DNA of 64,000 nucleotides from Limnomonas spitsbergensis (GCA_037349105.1 JAYJMM010000090.1:112001-176000); one strand, 5' to 3'. Positions 13,201 through 28,200 are shown, counted from the first letter of the stretch. The notes: generated from the sequence alone by a model not told the origin. Program-made: numbers and translations.

Positions 13201-16200
13201 CCTCACCCCCCCCACCCTCACCCCCTCACCCCTCACCCCTCCCCCCCTCACCCCTCCCCCCTCACCCCCTCACCCCTCACCCCCCCCCCTCACCCCTCAC
13301 CCCCTCACCCCCCCCCCACCCTCACCCCCTCACCCCTCACCCCTCCCCCCCTCACCCCTCACCCCTCACCCCCTCACCCCTCACCCCTCCCCCCCTCGCC
13401 CCCTCACCACCTCCCCACCTCACCCCCTCCCCTCACCCCTCCCCCTTCACCCCCTCACACCCTCACACCCTCCCCCCCTCCCCCCCTCACCCCCTCACCC
13501 CTCACACCCTCACACCCTCACCCCCTCACCACCTCACCCCCTCACCACCTCACCACCTCACCCCTCACCCCCTCACCCCTCACCACCTCACCACCTCACC
13601 ACCTCACCCCCTCACACCCTCACACCCTCACACCTCACCACCTCACCACCTCACCACCTCACCCCCTCACCCCCTCACCCCCTCACCCCCTCACCCCTCA
13701 CCCCCTCACCCCCTCACCCCCCCAGGAAGTTCTGCTCATCGAGAATTATGCCATCCCCTCCCCCCCTCCTTACCTTCAGGAAGTCCTCCTCACCGATAAT
13801 TATGTCCCCCCCCCCTTAGTAAATCTTTTTAATTGAGAATTGTGTCACCCCCCTCACCTCCTCCCCCCCCTCAGGAAGTCCTGCTCATCGAGAATTATGT
13901 CATCACCACGCCCTTCACGTTCAAGGAAAAAATATTGCCCCCCCCTCTTTAGCAAGTCCTGTTAATTGAGTATTGTCACCCCCCTCCCCCCTCCCCCCTC
14001 CTCCCCTTAGGAAGTCCTGCTCATCGAGAATGACATCATCACAACGCCATTCACGCCAGCTGTCCACGACTGCGTACCTCCGCTGCCATGGAAGGTGCGC
14101 CAGGGTTAGGGTTCAGGGTGCAGGGCATGCCTCCTCTCCTGGAAAGAGTGACACGCTGCAGTGCCTGCCACTTCCCCTTACAGGTGTGCTGGGGTTTAGG
14201 GGATGCTGCCCTTTGCGCTGGGTGCATACAATTGCGTACCTCTACGGTGGCACTACAGGGTTCAGGGTTTAGGTCAGAAGTACCGTTTGTTCAGATTTGT
14301 TCATGTGGCTGCCCCGTACTTCAAGGCAGTGTTGATTTGTTTGGCTAAACCCTTAACCCTCAACCCCAAAACCTTCAAGGCTGTGTTTAATTGTTCGGCT
14401 TAACCCCAAACCCTTAAACCCTAAGCCCTAAACCCTTTGAGGCAGTGTTGATTTGTTTGGCTAAACCCTTAACCTTAAACCCTAAACCCTTCGAGACAGT
14501 GTTTATTTGTTTGGCTACACCCTGGCCCCTTGAACCCTTAACCCTAAACCCTTAACCTTTAACCCTAAACCCTTCGAAGCTGTGTTTATTTGTTTGGCTA
14601 AACCCTTTACCTTAAACCCTAAACCTTTCGAGGCAGTGTTTATTTGTTTGGCTACACCCTGGCCCCTTGAACCTTTAACCCTAAACCCTTCGAGGCAGTG
14701 TTTATTTGTTTGGCTAAACCCTTGACCTTTAACCCTGGACCTTTTGAAGCTGTGTTTATTTGTTTGGCTAAACCCTTAACCTTTAACCCTAACCCTTCGA
14801 GGCAGTATTTATTTGTTTGGCTAAACCCTTAACCTTTAACCTTTAACCCTAAACTCTTCGAGGCAGTGTTTATTTGTTTGGCTAAACCTTTAACCTTTAA
14901 CCCTAAACCCTTCGAGGCAGTGTTTATTTGTTTGGCTAAACCCTTAACATTTAACCTTAAACCCTGTGAAGCTGTGTTTATTTGTTTGGCTATGTGTCCA
15001 TCCTCAGCGTGCCGACCTGAGGCCGCAAAGGGCCTGATTGGGGTCATTGACCGGCCTAGGGCTGGTGTCCGAAGACCATGAGGTATCTGAGACGTAGCTG
15101 TCCTGTAGCTGAGCTGTAGCTGGGATATTGCTGAAATGTTGCTTAGGCCACAATAAACCTCTCCCTCCTGCACCCTGTATCTACCCCGCCCGGCCGCCCC
15201 CCGTCTCAACTTTTCCACATGTTGCTGCACATAGGTGACCGATTTGGAGCTGACGGACCCCAAGCGTCGCGACCTGTGTGACCTGTCACCCTCCTTTAAG
15301 CCCTGACCCCCTGCACCCGGGACCTTCTCAATCCTGCGATGCCCCTGTAGGTGACTGATTTGGAGCTGACGGACCCCAAGCGTCGCGACCTGCGTGAACT
15401 CATCGTGTGCAGTGTGGATCCGCCAGGCTGCAAAGACATCGATGATGCGCTGCATGCGAGGTGGGCATGCCGCAGTACTTGCTGGGAGCGGTTAGGGGAG
15501 CTGGGCATGCCGCAATACTTGCGGTAGGCAGGTTAGGGGAGCTGGGCATGCTGCAATACCTGCGGTAGGCAGGTAAGGGGAGCTGGGCATGCCGCATAAC
15601 CTGCGGTAGGCAGGTAAGGGGAGCTGGGCATGCCGCATAACCTGCGGTAGGCAGGTAAGGGGAGCTGGGCATGCCGCATAACCTGCGGTAGGCAGGTAAG
15701 GGGAGCTGGGCATGCCGCAATACTTGCGGTAGGCAGGTTAGGGGAGCTGGGCATGCTGCATAACCTGTGGTAGGCAGGTAAGGGGAGCTGGGCATGCCGC
15801 ATAACCTGCGGTAGGCAGGTAAGGGGAGCTGGGCATGCTGCATAACCTGCGGTAGGCAGGTAAGGGGAGCTGGGCATGCTGCAATACTTGCGGTAGGCAG
15901 GTAAGGGGAGCTGGGCATGCTGCATAACCTGCGGTAGGCAGGTAAGGGGAGCTGGGCATGCCGCAATACTTGCGGTAGGCGGGTAAGGGGAGCTGGGCAT
16001 GCTGCATAACCTGTGGTAGGCAGGTAAGGGGAGCTGGGCATGCCGCATAACCTGTGGTAGGCAGGTAAGGGGAGCTGGGCATGCCGCAGTACTTGCTGGG
16101 AGCGGTTAGGGGAGCTGGGCATGCTGCATAACCTGCGGTAGGCAGGTAAGGGGAGCTGGGCATGCTGCATAACCTGTGGTAGGCAGGTAAGGGGAGCTGG

Positions 16201-19200
16201 GCATGCCGCAATACTTGCGGTAGGCAGGTTAGGGGAGCTGGGCATGCCGCATAACCTGCGGTAGGCAGGTAAGGGGAGCTGGGCATGCCGCATAACCTGC
16301 GGTAGGCAGGTAAGGGGAGCTGGGCATGCCGCATAACCTGCGGTAGGCAGGTAAGGGGAGCTGGGCATGCCGCAATACTTGCGGTAGGCAGGTTAGGGGA
16401 GCTGGGCATGCTGCATAACCTGTGGTAGGCAGGTAAGGGGAGCTGGGCATGCCGCATAACCTGCGGTAGGCAGGTAAGGGGAGCTGGGCATGCCGCATAA
16501 CCTGCGGTAGGCAGGTAAGGGGAGCTGGGCATGCCGCATAACCTGCGGTAGGCAGGTAAGGGGAGCTGGGCATGCTGCATAACCTGTGGTAGGCAGGTAA
16601 GGGGAGCTGGGCATGCCGCATAACCTGCGGTAGGCAGGTAAGGGGAGCTGGGCATGCCGCATAACCTGCGGTAGGCAGGTAAGGGGAGCTGGGCATGCTG
16701 CATAACCTGTGGTAGGCAGGTAAGGGGAGCTGGGCATGCCGCATAACCTGTGGTAGGCAGGTAAGGGGAGCTGGGCATGCCGCATAACCTGCGGTAGGCA
16801 GGTAAGGGGAGCTGGGCATGCCGCGATACTTGCGGTAGGCAGGTTAGGGGAGCTGGGCATGCTGCAATACATGTGCAGTGCAGATCCCTCAGGCTGCAAA
16901 GACATTGACGATGTGCTGCATGCGAGGTGGGCATGCCGCAATACGTGCGGTAGGCGATTAAGGTAGTTAAGGGGTGGTTGGAAGCAAGGGTTTCTCGACC
17001 ATGTGCTGCATGCAAGGTGGACATGCCGCAAAACATGCTGTGGGCATTTTGGGGGAGATGGGCATGCCGCAATACGTGCTGTACGCGTTTAGATGGAGAT
17101 GGGCATGCCGCGAAACGTGCTGTAGGCGTTTAGATGAAGGTGGGGACGGTTGACTGGTAGGACATCTCGATGGAGGTGGGCATGCCGTGCCCTGCGCAGC
17201 TTTTACGGGAGGGGGCATGCCGGGGTGGGTGGGCTGTGAGTACTTCAACGATGCCCGACATGGAAGGTGCATGGAAGGTGTGTTGGCGGCGCTATCTGCG
17301 CACGCGTGGCAGCTAGGTGTCGGGCGGGTTTTCTCTCCTCCTCTGACAAGCCTGGCCACCCTGCCCATGCACCCATCTTTACAGGGACTCCCCTGAACCC
17401 TTTACAGGGTTCACCCTGAACCCTTATCCCTAAACCCTTACCATTTTCTTTGAATCACATACCCTTAACCATATACCCTAAATCGTTGAACCTGAAATCT
17501 GAACCATTATCTCCAAACCATAGTCCTGAGCCCTTAACCCTTATCCCTAATCCCTTAACCATGTACCCTGAACCCTAAACACCTTACAGCCTGACCACCC
17601 TGCCCATGCCCTTCCCTTCTTCCCCCGTCTTACTCCTCCCTTCTCCCCCCGTCTCCCTCCTCCCTTCTCCCCCCGTCTCCCTCCTCCCTTCTCCCCCCGT
17701 CTCCCTCCTCCCTTCTCCCCCCGTCTCCCTTTTCCCTTCTCCCCCCGTCTCCCTCCTCCCTCCTCCCCCCTCTCCCTCCTCCCCCCTCTCCCTCCCCCCC
17801 CCCCCCCCCCTCTCCCTCCTCCCCCCTCTCCCTCCTCCCCCCTCTCCCTCCTCCCCCCTCTCCCTCCTCCCCCATCTCCCTCCTCCCCCCTCTCCCTCCT
17901 CCCCCATCTCCCTCCTCCCCCATCTCCCTCCTCCCCCATCTCCCTCCTCCCCCATCTCCCTCCTGCCTCATCTCCCTCCTCCCCCATCTCCCTCCTCCCC
18001 CATCTCCCTCCTTCCCCATCTCCCTCCTCCCCCATCTCCCTCCTCCCCCATTTCCCTCCTCCCCCATCTCCCTCCTCCCCCATCTCCCTCCTCCCCCATT
18101 TCACTCCTCCCCCATCTCCCTCCTCCCCCATCTCCCGCCTCCCCCCATCTCCCTCCTCCCCCCTCTCCCTCCTCCCCCCTCTCCCTCCTCCCCCCTCTCC
18201 CTCCTCCCCCCTCTCCCTCCTCCCCCAACTCCCTCCTCCCCCATCTCCCTCCTCCCCCATCTCCCTCCTACCCCATCTCCCTCCTCCCCCATCTCCCTCC
18301 TGCCTCATCTTCCTTCCCGATCTCCCTCCTCCCCCATCTCCCTCCTTCCCTATCTCCCTCCTGCCCCATCACCCTCCTCCCTCATCTCCCCCATCTCCCT
18401 CCTCCCCCATCTCCCTCCTCCCTCCTCTCCCTCCTCCCCCCTCTCCCTCCTCCCCCCTCTCCCTCCTCCCCCATCTCCCTCCTCCCCCATCTCCCTCCTG
18501 CCCCATCTCCCTCCTTCCCTACCTCCCTCCTCCCCCCTCTCCCCTCTCCCTCCTCCCCCATCTCCCTCCTCCCTCCTCCCCCACCCCCCTCCTCCCTCCT
18601 CCCCCATCTCCCTCCTCTCCCTCCTCCTTCTTCCCTCCTCTCCCTCCTCTCCCTCCTCCCTCATCTCCCTCATCTCCCTCCTCCCACCTTCCTCCTCCCT
18701 CCTCCCTCCTCCCTCATCTCCCTCATCTCTCCTCCCCCATCTCCCTCCTCCCCCATCTCCCTCCTCCCTCTTCCCTCATCTCCCTCCTCTCCATCTTCCT
18801 CATCTCCCTCCTCTCCCTACCTCCCTCCTCTCCCCTCTACCTCCTCCCTCCTCCCCCATCTCCCTTCTCCCTCCTCCCTCCTCCCCCATCTTCCTCATCT
18901 CCCTCCTCTCCCCTCTCCCTCCTCCCTCCTCCCCCATCTCCATCCCCCCTCCTCCCTCCTCCCCCATCTCCCACCTTCCTCCTCCCTCCTCCCCCATCTC
19001 CCTCCTCCCTCCTCCCTTCCACCCCCCTCTTCATTTACCCTTCTTAGGCAGCTTCTCAACGGCAACCTGGCGCTAGGTGTCCATTGTGCATCCCCCCTGG
19101 CGCATCCCCCCCTTTACCCTGAACCTGTCATCTCAGCCTATTTATTTGCCCCTGTCCCCTTCCTTCTCCCCCCTCCTCAGGCAGCTTCCCAACGGTAACC

Positions 19201-22200
19201 TGGAGCTAGGCGTCCATATCGCGGATGTCACGCACTTCCTGAAACCCGATACGGCAATGGATGCTGAGGCGGCGATCAGGGGAACGACTGTGTATCTGGT
19301 ACAGGTATGAATGTGTGTGGATGTTTGAGGACAGGTGTGGATGCTGAGGCGGCGATCAGCGGGACGACTGTGTACCTGGCACAAGTGTGAATATATGTGA
19401 ATGTTTTGGGACAGGTGTGAACATGTGTGGATGCTGACAGGTGTGAACATGTGTGGATGCGGAGGTGGCGATCAGGGGGAGGACTGTGTACCTGGTTCAG
19501 GTGTACATATGTGTGAATATTTGGGGGCAGGTGTGAACATGGGTGGATGCTGAGGCAGCGATCAGGGGGGCAGCTGTGTACCTGGTGCAAGTGTGGATAT
19601 ATGTGAATGCATTGGGTCAGGTGTGAACAGGTGTGAATGCTGAGGCGGCGATCAGGGGGGCGACTGTGTACCTGGTACAGGTGAGAACAAGTGTGTGAGT
19701 CGAGGTGTGCATAAGTGTGGGGTAGGTGTGAACAAGTGTGTGTAAATGGAGCTGCAAAGGCGACGATCACGTGTAGGTGTGAACACGTTTGTCAGGGGGG
19801 GGAGGTGTGAATGGGAGTTGGGTCAGGTATGAACAAGTGTGTCATGGGAGTGAGTCGTCAACAAGTGTGGGGCAGGTATAAACAACCACCGGGCCACCCC
19901 TTGAATACCCCCGGCCACGCTTCAGTGGATTGCATGGTATGCCCCTGCCGCCACCGCCGCCTCCACCATCTCACCCTTTGAAGAAACCCTCCACATTCAA
20001 AAGTGTGGGACAGGTATGAACAACGACCACGCCAACCTTTGAATAACCCCGCCACATTAAAAGTCCGATTTCATTCCACACACCTGCCGCCTCAGCCTCC
20101 GCCTCACCTTAATAACGACCCCTCAACGTTAAAATGGATTTCATGGCCTGCCTCTGCTGCCGCTGCCGTCGCCACCTCACCGCTTCAACCCCCCGCCCAA
20201 TTTATTTGGTGTCATGGCATGCCCCTGCAGCTGCTGCCGGGAAAGTCATCTTCCTGGAGTGAATGCCACATTTAGTTGGATTGTATGGCATGCCCCCGCA
20301 GCCGCTGCAGCGGCCGCAGCAGCATTTTTTTCCTTCAGTCAATGCCACATTTAATTTAACAACACGGCACACGCCTGCAGCCGCCGCCGTGGCAATCTTT
20401 TTCCTTGAGTGGACGCCACATTTAATTGGATTTCATGGCATGCCTTTGCCGCTGCTGCTGCAGCAGAGTCTTTTCTCTGAGTCAATGCCACACTTTAACG
20501 TATAATTCGATTTCATGGCATGCCCCCGCAGCGACGCCTGGACATGCTCCCTAAGCCACTGACTGAGGACATCTGCTCGCTCAGGTGTGGAAAAGTGTGG
20601 GATGAGGGAAGTGTGGAAATGATGGAGACCCTCCTCCTTTTCCATGTGGGAGAAAAACGACGTTTGTTCGCTCTGAATATGCGGCCTTGGCTCCAGACGC
20701 TGTCGGCTAGGAAGATGTCGAGACAGGGCCACTCTGACAAACATGTATAAGCATTCTCAGTTCCTCGTACGCCCCCCAAGTAACTGTTACCAAAAATATA
20801 AGCAGCCTAGTGTAGGGGCTAGGGTTTAGGGTTGGGGGTGGGGCTCAGGGTGAGGGTTTAAGGTTTAGGGTAGACCAGAAGACCAGACGATAGCGGAAAG
20901 CAAACATGGCAGCTAGACGTGGAGGGGGGAGGAGACGCAGATAGCATGGCCCTTTGGAATGGGTAGGGGTCTGCGAGGAGGAGGGGGGAGGAGAGGCAGA
21001 TAGTTTATCTTCGAAATGGGTAGGGAGGGTTTAGGGTTAAGGGAGGGAGAAGGATTGGGAGGCGACACCCTTTTTGATCTCTTTAATATGAACTTTTTCT
21101 GGTGTACTGCTAATTCATACGAATCCCATACCCCCAACCCCCTAAACCGCCAAACCCCAACTCCTTAACCCCCCCCCCCTAAACCCTAGAGCTGCGTCCC
21201 CTATACCCTGATACTGTTTCAGGGGCGGTGTGGAGCGCCTGGCCTTCAGTGTGTTGTGGGAGATGACGCAGGATGGGGACATCATATCGGCGTCCTTCAC
21301 CAAGTCCGTGATTCGCAGGTGAGCGCTTGTGAGGGGGACGGCAGCGTCGCATGGGCAGCTTTCACCAAGTCGGTGATTCGCAGGGTAAAAGGTGAGCCGC
21401 TACGCGGTCAGGGCCTCTAAGGGGGACGGGGACATCATATCGGCGTCCTTCACCAAGTCCGTGATTCGCAGGTGAGCGCTTGTGAGGGGACAGCAGCGTC
21501 GCATGGGCAGCTTTCACCAAGTCGGTGATTCGCAGGGTAAAAGTTCATCCCTTAACGCAGTCAGGGCCTCCAAGGGGGACGGGGACAACATATCTGCAAC
21601 CTTCACCAAGCCAGTGAAGGGAATAGGTCATCCCGGTACGCGGTCAGGATCTGTAAGGGGGGACGGGGACTTTATATCTGCTACCTTCAACGAGTCGGCC
21701 ATCCGCTCGTGCGCGCGCCTGAGGGAACGGACACAACATATCTTAACCCTAAACCCTATACCCTAAACCTTCAACCCTAAATCCTGAACCCTAAACCTTA
21801 AACCTTAAACCCTAAACACTAAACTTTGCATGTGCGCGCTTCTGAGGGAAAGGACGCAACGCATCGGCGACCCATGCAAGTTGGTCATTCGCAGGCTAAA
21901 AAGGGGAAAAGGTGATCCAGGTACATCATCTATGGCTTCTAGGGTTGGCGTATATACGTATATGCTCCATGTACGCCACCCGCCAGCCCTAATGGCTTCT
22001 AAGGCGGGGATGGGGGCGGAGACAATATGTCAGCAACTAATTTAAGTCCAACAGTCCCAGATAAGGGTAACCTTGTGTGCTGGTAATGAAGTGCTCCTGT
22101 CACGAATTTGACGCTCGAGCCTGTGCGAAGTACATTAAGGCTGAGCGCCTTAGGTTCTAGGGCTTAAGGTCTAGGGTTCAGGGTTTAAGGTCGTAGGTTT

Positions 22201-25200
22201 GAGGTGTAGGGTCTAGGTTTGAAGGTAAGGGGTTGAGCAGGGTTGGTAAGCAGGTTTCAACACTTTTTTTAAGGTTCAGGGTCTATGCTTACGGACAATG
22301 CGCGCGCTGTAGACTAGAATATTTGGTGATTTTATTTCTAATGCGTCTGTTGCTTCCTCCTCCCCATGCCCGCCCAGCTCCGCCGCACTGACCTACGCCG
22401 AGGCGCAGGCGCGTATGGACGACGAGCGTCTGTCTGACGAGCTCACCTGCAGCCTCAGAACCCTCAACCGCATAGGCAAGGTAAGAGACACGGCTGCTAA
22501 CCTTCCCCAAACCCTTGAACCTTAACCCTCAGCCGTGAACCCTAGACTCTAAACAGCATATGCAAGGTGAGACACAGCTGCTGACCTTTCCAAAACCCTT
22601 GATCCTATACCCTATACCCTAAACTAGGGCTACTGACAAACCTTAACTCTTAACACGAAATCCTAACTTACAAACTAAACCTTCACCCTAAAATCTTACC
22701 CCCCCCTAACATATGAACCTCCCTAACCCCCTAAACCCAAAACGTGAAGCCTGAATCTTCAACTCATTTCGCCTGTGTGAATCCCATGTATGAATCCCAT
22801 GTGTGAACCCCATGTGTGAACCCCATGTGTGAACTCCAGATCTCGCGTATCTTCCGAGCAAAGGGAGGCTTAACTGCAAACCTTAATCCATAAACCATAA
22901 ATTTTGAACCCCTTAACCCTTAAACGTTGACTCAAATCCCAGAACTCTTTCGCTCTTTTACCCTTTTATCCTGAACCCCTGAACCCAGAACAACACCTGA
23001 ACCTACTTATCTCTCCAGACCTGTCTCGTGCTTATAATTAAGCCGAGATAGTTCGTCCCCGGCTCGCTGAGTTGAACTGAAACCAAACCATCCCCCCCCC
23101 CCCTAGTACCTTAATAGCCAAAACCCAAGATCTGACGCCTCTCACACCTGCCATGCGGGATTGAACCCTAACCACTAAAACCTAAAACCCAAACCCAAGA
23201 CCCTAAACCCTCATTTGGGCCCTGGATTTGATATAACCCCAAACCTCATCCCTCAAACCTTCATCGTGTGTGAACCCTGGACCTTCTGCCTCAGGCAGGT
23301 GGGGCGGGGCTCAACCCTAACCCCTCATCCCCAAACCCTCATCGTGCGTGAACCCTGTACCTGATGCCTCAGGCAGGTGGAGCGGGCCCCCCCTGCGGCA
23401 ATCCTACCCGGTGGTGAAGTTGACCTCCTCCCCCTTATAACTCTAAAACCCTTAGCTTGACGCAGCTGCACATGTTGTGCATGCAGCATGCTGGGCGGTG
23501 CCCCCTCCCCCACAACCCTCACGTGTTGCCCCCAAACCCCAGATATTGCGCCTGAGGCACGCCCAGCGGGACCCCCTGCGGCACTCCTACCCGGCGGTCA
23601 AGTTCAACCCTCCCCCCCTTAACCTAAAAATCCTTAGCGTGCCTGAGGTGTAGATGTTGTGCATGCAGCATGCTGGGCGGTGCCCCCTCCCCTTTGAACC
23701 CTCACGTGTTGTCCCCAAACCCCAGATCTTACGCTTGAGGCGTGCCGAGCGGGGTGCCTTGCAGCTCGCATCTCCGGAGGTCAAGTTCACGATTGACACC
23801 GAGACACAGAACCCGCTAGACGTTGGGATGTACCAGGTAGGTTCCATGGTCACGTTTTATAGTCTGGGGGTGAAAAAGTTCAAGGTTTAGGGTTAAGAGC
23901 TAATGTTTTACTGTTCAAAGTTCACCATTGACACTGAAGCGCAGAACCCGCTGGATGTCGGGATGTACCAGGTAGGATCAATGGTTGACTTTTTTCCACT
24001 TTAAGGGGGTAGAGGGTTTAGAGCTGGCCTTTTTATTGTTGAGGGTTCACCATTAAAACCGAGACTCAGAACCCGATGGACGTCAGGATGTACCAGATAG
24101 GTTCTATGGGGGTGAGGGTTTAGGGGTCGAGGTTTAGAGGTGGCAATAAGGGATTAGATGGAGGTTTCAGGGCTCGCATTTTTTGTTGTTGAAGGTTCAC
24201 CATTGTCACCGATGCGCAGACCCGCTGGACGTTGGCAGGGACCAAATAGGGTCTATGGTTGAGGTACCCCCTAGTTTTGAGAGGTTGCAGGATTGAGAGG
24301 TGGCAGGATTGAGAGGTTGCAGGATTGAGAGGTGGTGTTTTATTGTTGACGTTTTACTATTGTGACTTCGAGTTGCAGAACCTGCTAGACGTCGGGATGT
24401 ACCAGGTTGGGTTAAGGGTTTAGGGGCCAGGGCGTCCATTTAGATCCGCTGGATCCACCACTGCTGAGCCCACCGACATTTCCCTTTCCTCCCTTTCCTT
24501 TCTCGATTGCACCTTGCCCCCTGCACCTTGCACTGTCCACCTTGCACCCACACCCGTTACCCCACACCTTTCACCCTGCACCCTGCACCTTGCCCTCTTC
24601 ACCCCACACCACACACCTCCAACCCACACTCTGCAACTGCCCTGTCTAGCCCACACCCTACACCTTGCACCTTGCCTTCTCTTTTCCGCACTCCACACCC
24701 CGTCCTACTACCCACACCCCGTAATTCCCCTCTCCAACCCGCACCCTGCACCATGCATTATAGACCCTGCACCTTGCACCTTCCACCCTGCTATGTCCAC
24801 CCCGCACCCCACACCTGGCACTAGGCACTGATCACCCAGCAACCCGCACCTTTTCATCCCCTTCCCTTCATTGCCCCCGCCCCCCGCCTCACTCATTTCG
24901 GTGAATTCAAGTAGCAGCAGCTGTTATATGGCAATACCGAGGGAGTTTCTTCATCTTACGGAAAGTTGTTTGCTATATTTGTTTGTAAGCAATGTTTGAT
25001 CGAATTGGCAGAATCACTGCCTAAATCATTTCGGTGAATATTTTATCGTACCGGTAGAATCACTGCCTTAATCATTTCGGTGAATTTAAGTAGTATTAGC
25101 TGTTATATGGCAATACCAAGGGAGTTTCTTCATCTTTCGGGAAGTCTTATGCCCTATTTGTATACAAAGTTGTATCGTACCGGTAGATTCACTGCCTAAA

Positions 25201-28200
25201 CCCTAAACCCTAAACCCTAAACCCTAAACCCTTAACCCCAAACCCTCAACCCCTCAACCCTAAACCCTAAATCTCACCCATACATTTTGAAAATGTCACT
25301 TCTGAAATTGCAAGAAACCCCACACCCTGCCACGCTTCCTGGTCCACCAGGCCAATCAGGTGTAGGAGGAGATGATGCTCCTCCCACCTTGCCCCTCTCC
25401 AGTCTCCAACCAGCACCCCACACCCTGCACCGTTGTATTCCATCCTCTTCATTTCTCTTGCCCCCACCCACCTACCCGCCCCAACCCACACCCCCTACCC
25501 CACACCCCGCATATCACGCCCCACCCCGCCTCACTCCGCCACGCTTCCAGGTCCGCTAGGCCAATCAAATGGTGGTGGAGATGATGCTCCTCCTACCTTG
25601 CCCACCCCACACCCCGCACATTTGCATTCCCTTCTCTTCATTCCCCGCCCCCACCCACCGACCCACCCCTACCCCACACCCCGCACATCACACCCCACAC
25701 ATTTGTATCCTTCCCCTTCATTCCTCCTGCAGGTCCGTGAGGCCAATCAGATGGTGGAGGAGATGATGCTCCTGGCCAACATCTCCGTCGCGGAGAAGAT
25801 CGTGCAGCACTTCCCGTCGTGCTCGCTGCTGCGCCGCCACCCCACGCCGGCCCCGCGCCAGTTTGAGCCCGTGGTCAAGGCGGCGGCCGCGGCAGGCTTC
25901 TCGCTGGAGATCGACACCTCAAAGGTGCGTTTGCAGGGTCAAGTATCTACTGCAGTGTTTAGCGTTCAGGGTTTTAGCCCTAAACCTGCAGATTGGCATC
26001 TAAAAGGTGTCCAGTGTTCAGCGGTTTGGGTTCAGGGTTTAGGCCCAAGATATCTCTTCACCCTAAACGAGGAGACTGGCGCCCCAAAGGTCGTTTGTTA
26101 ACGAGGGATTTGTTTTTACAAAATGGGTCTTCAAGGCAGGGAGGTTTTCAGGCGGGAGCAGGTGCAGCATCACCAGTATGAGGACATTAGATAAGTATGA
26201 GGACGAAATAGATAAGTATGAGGACGAAATAGATAAGTATGAGGACCGAAATAGATAAGTATGAGGACGAAATAGATAAGTATGAGGACGAAATAGATAA
26301 GTATGAGGACCGAAATAGATAAGTATGAGGACGAAATAGATAAGTATGAGGACCGAAATAGATAAGTATGAGGACCGAAATAGATAAGTATGAGGACGAA
26401 ATAGATAAGTATGAGGACCGAAATAGATAAGTATGAGGACGAAATAGATAAGTATGAGGACGAAATAGATAAGTATGAGGACATTAGATAAGTTGTGATG
26501 ATGAAACACGCGCTGATGCCCCCCCCCCTCCACGCCACCTGCCGCATCCAAACCTTGAACCCTAAGCCCAGCATTGTCCTCCAATCCGACAGGCGCTCGC
26601 TGCCAGCCTGGACATGGCGGTACGAGAGGGCGATGTGTACTTCAACAAGCTCGTCCGTATCATGACCACCCGTTGCATGACCCAGGCGGTGTACTTTGGA
26701 TCGGGCGACCTAGGTGAGTGGGATGGGACTCATGGGAGCATGGTTGGTTTGCCTGCTTGTCAGTCTAATTGTAAAGACCATGCGCATCACAACTCCCAAG
26801 GTTAAGATTACCTTTTACATGACCCAGGCCATGTAATTTGGATCAGGAGATGTAGGTGAGGGGGGCAGAGCATGGTTGGTTTGCCTGGTTATGTCTAATT
26901 ATAACGACCATGCGCATGGCGAGGTTATGATTACCTTTTGCATGACCCAGGCCATCTACTTTGGATCAGGAGATCTAGGTGAGGGGGATGGATGCAGAGG
27001 GTGGGCTTGCCTGGTTGCCAGCCTGGTTGTAAGGTAGTGCTGTCACAAGTTTACGACCACCCCTTGCATGACCCAGGCCGTGTACTTCAGATCTGGAGAT
27101 GAGTGCGAGAATTTGAGAGGGGCAGGAGGGGCCTTAGTTTAGGATTGAGCGTAACCCTTTACCTTATATCATAGGCCTTTGGCGTGGCCTCTCTAATGAA
27201 CACCCTACAGATCTCCTCCTCAAGAATAATTCAAATTCTGACTTGGTAAAACAAATTATACGTTTTGTACATTACTCCAATCTGCGCGCCCTCCAGATAA
27301 ACAACACTACGGCCGGGCCTCTCAGATCTAAATCTGCCAGCTCTTCATCTCCTCCTAGCTTTTCAAATTCAAACTGTGCGTCAATTTTGAATCGGTTTCC
27401 CCCAAACTGCAGGCCCTCAAGAGTACCACCACTACGGCCTGGCCTCTCAGATCTACACGCACTTCACGTCTCCGATTCGACGCTACGCCGACGTGGTGGT
27501 CCACCGCCTGCTGGCCGCAGTTCTAGGCCTGCAGCCGCTACCAGAGAGCGCCAGGGACAGGTGCGCGTCTTGAATTTGAAATTGAAATTTGAAATTGAAT
27601 TTGTATGGGGGGATTTTGGGATGCTCCTGAAACACATGTTGATGCTGATGCTCGAGCTCATACCGACACTGATACTATTGCCCGTGGTTGTGCTCATGCT
27701 CATGCTCATGCTCATGCTCATGCCCATGTCCATGCTCATACCCTTGCCACTGCCTTAGCTGCTCACGCTGCCTCTGTTGTTGCTTCAGGGTCGGCTTGCG
27801 CAGCTGCAGCGACAACCTCAACAAGAGGCACCACAACGCCCAGATGGCCGGCCGAGCCTCCGTGGAGCTTCACACTCTCATCTTCTTCAATGGGCGCACC
27901 GTGGTCGCCGACGCGCGAATCACGAAGGTATGTCTTTGGACTTTGGGGGGAGTGGAGATAGTTTGGGGTTAAAGCTTTAAAGTTGACCCTAGACCCCATG
28001 GAGTCCCAATGTTCATCAATTCTATGCCCATGAACCTTGTTCACCTCAAAATACTATAATCATACCCTAAGCAAACCCCACATACCCACAGACCCCAAGC
28101 CTCACACCCCCCCAAAGCCCCCCAGCCCCAAAGACCCACAGACCCTAAGCCTCACAGCCCCACATGCCCCCATGCCCCAAAGCCCCCCAGCCCCAGTCTC

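Noticed and set aside
13019..13836. Pro/Ser-rich ORFs resembling cell-wall extensins
   Set aside because: All three forward frames are open because the tract is almost pure pyrimidine; no signal peptide or splice support.
15461..16870. CRISPR-like array
   Set aside because: Units are contiguous 41-bp repeats with no unique spacers, in a eukaryotic intron.
15400..17072. Minus-strand ORFs up to 444 codons with a 41-residue period ([14 protein letters not shown])
   Set aside because: The 41-bp satellite read in rotating frames; no start context or homology, and the region is a DIS3 intron.
17547..19198. 530-codon Pro/Ser ORF (+) and Gly/Glu ORFs (-)
   Set aside because: Both strands of the CTCCCTCCTCCCCCAT array are open; compositional artefact in DIS3 intron 11.
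25433..26101. 222-codon ORF around DIS3 exon 17
   Set aside because: Only 25733-25924 is exon; the flanks are intronic exon copies and CACCCC repeats that happen to stay open.
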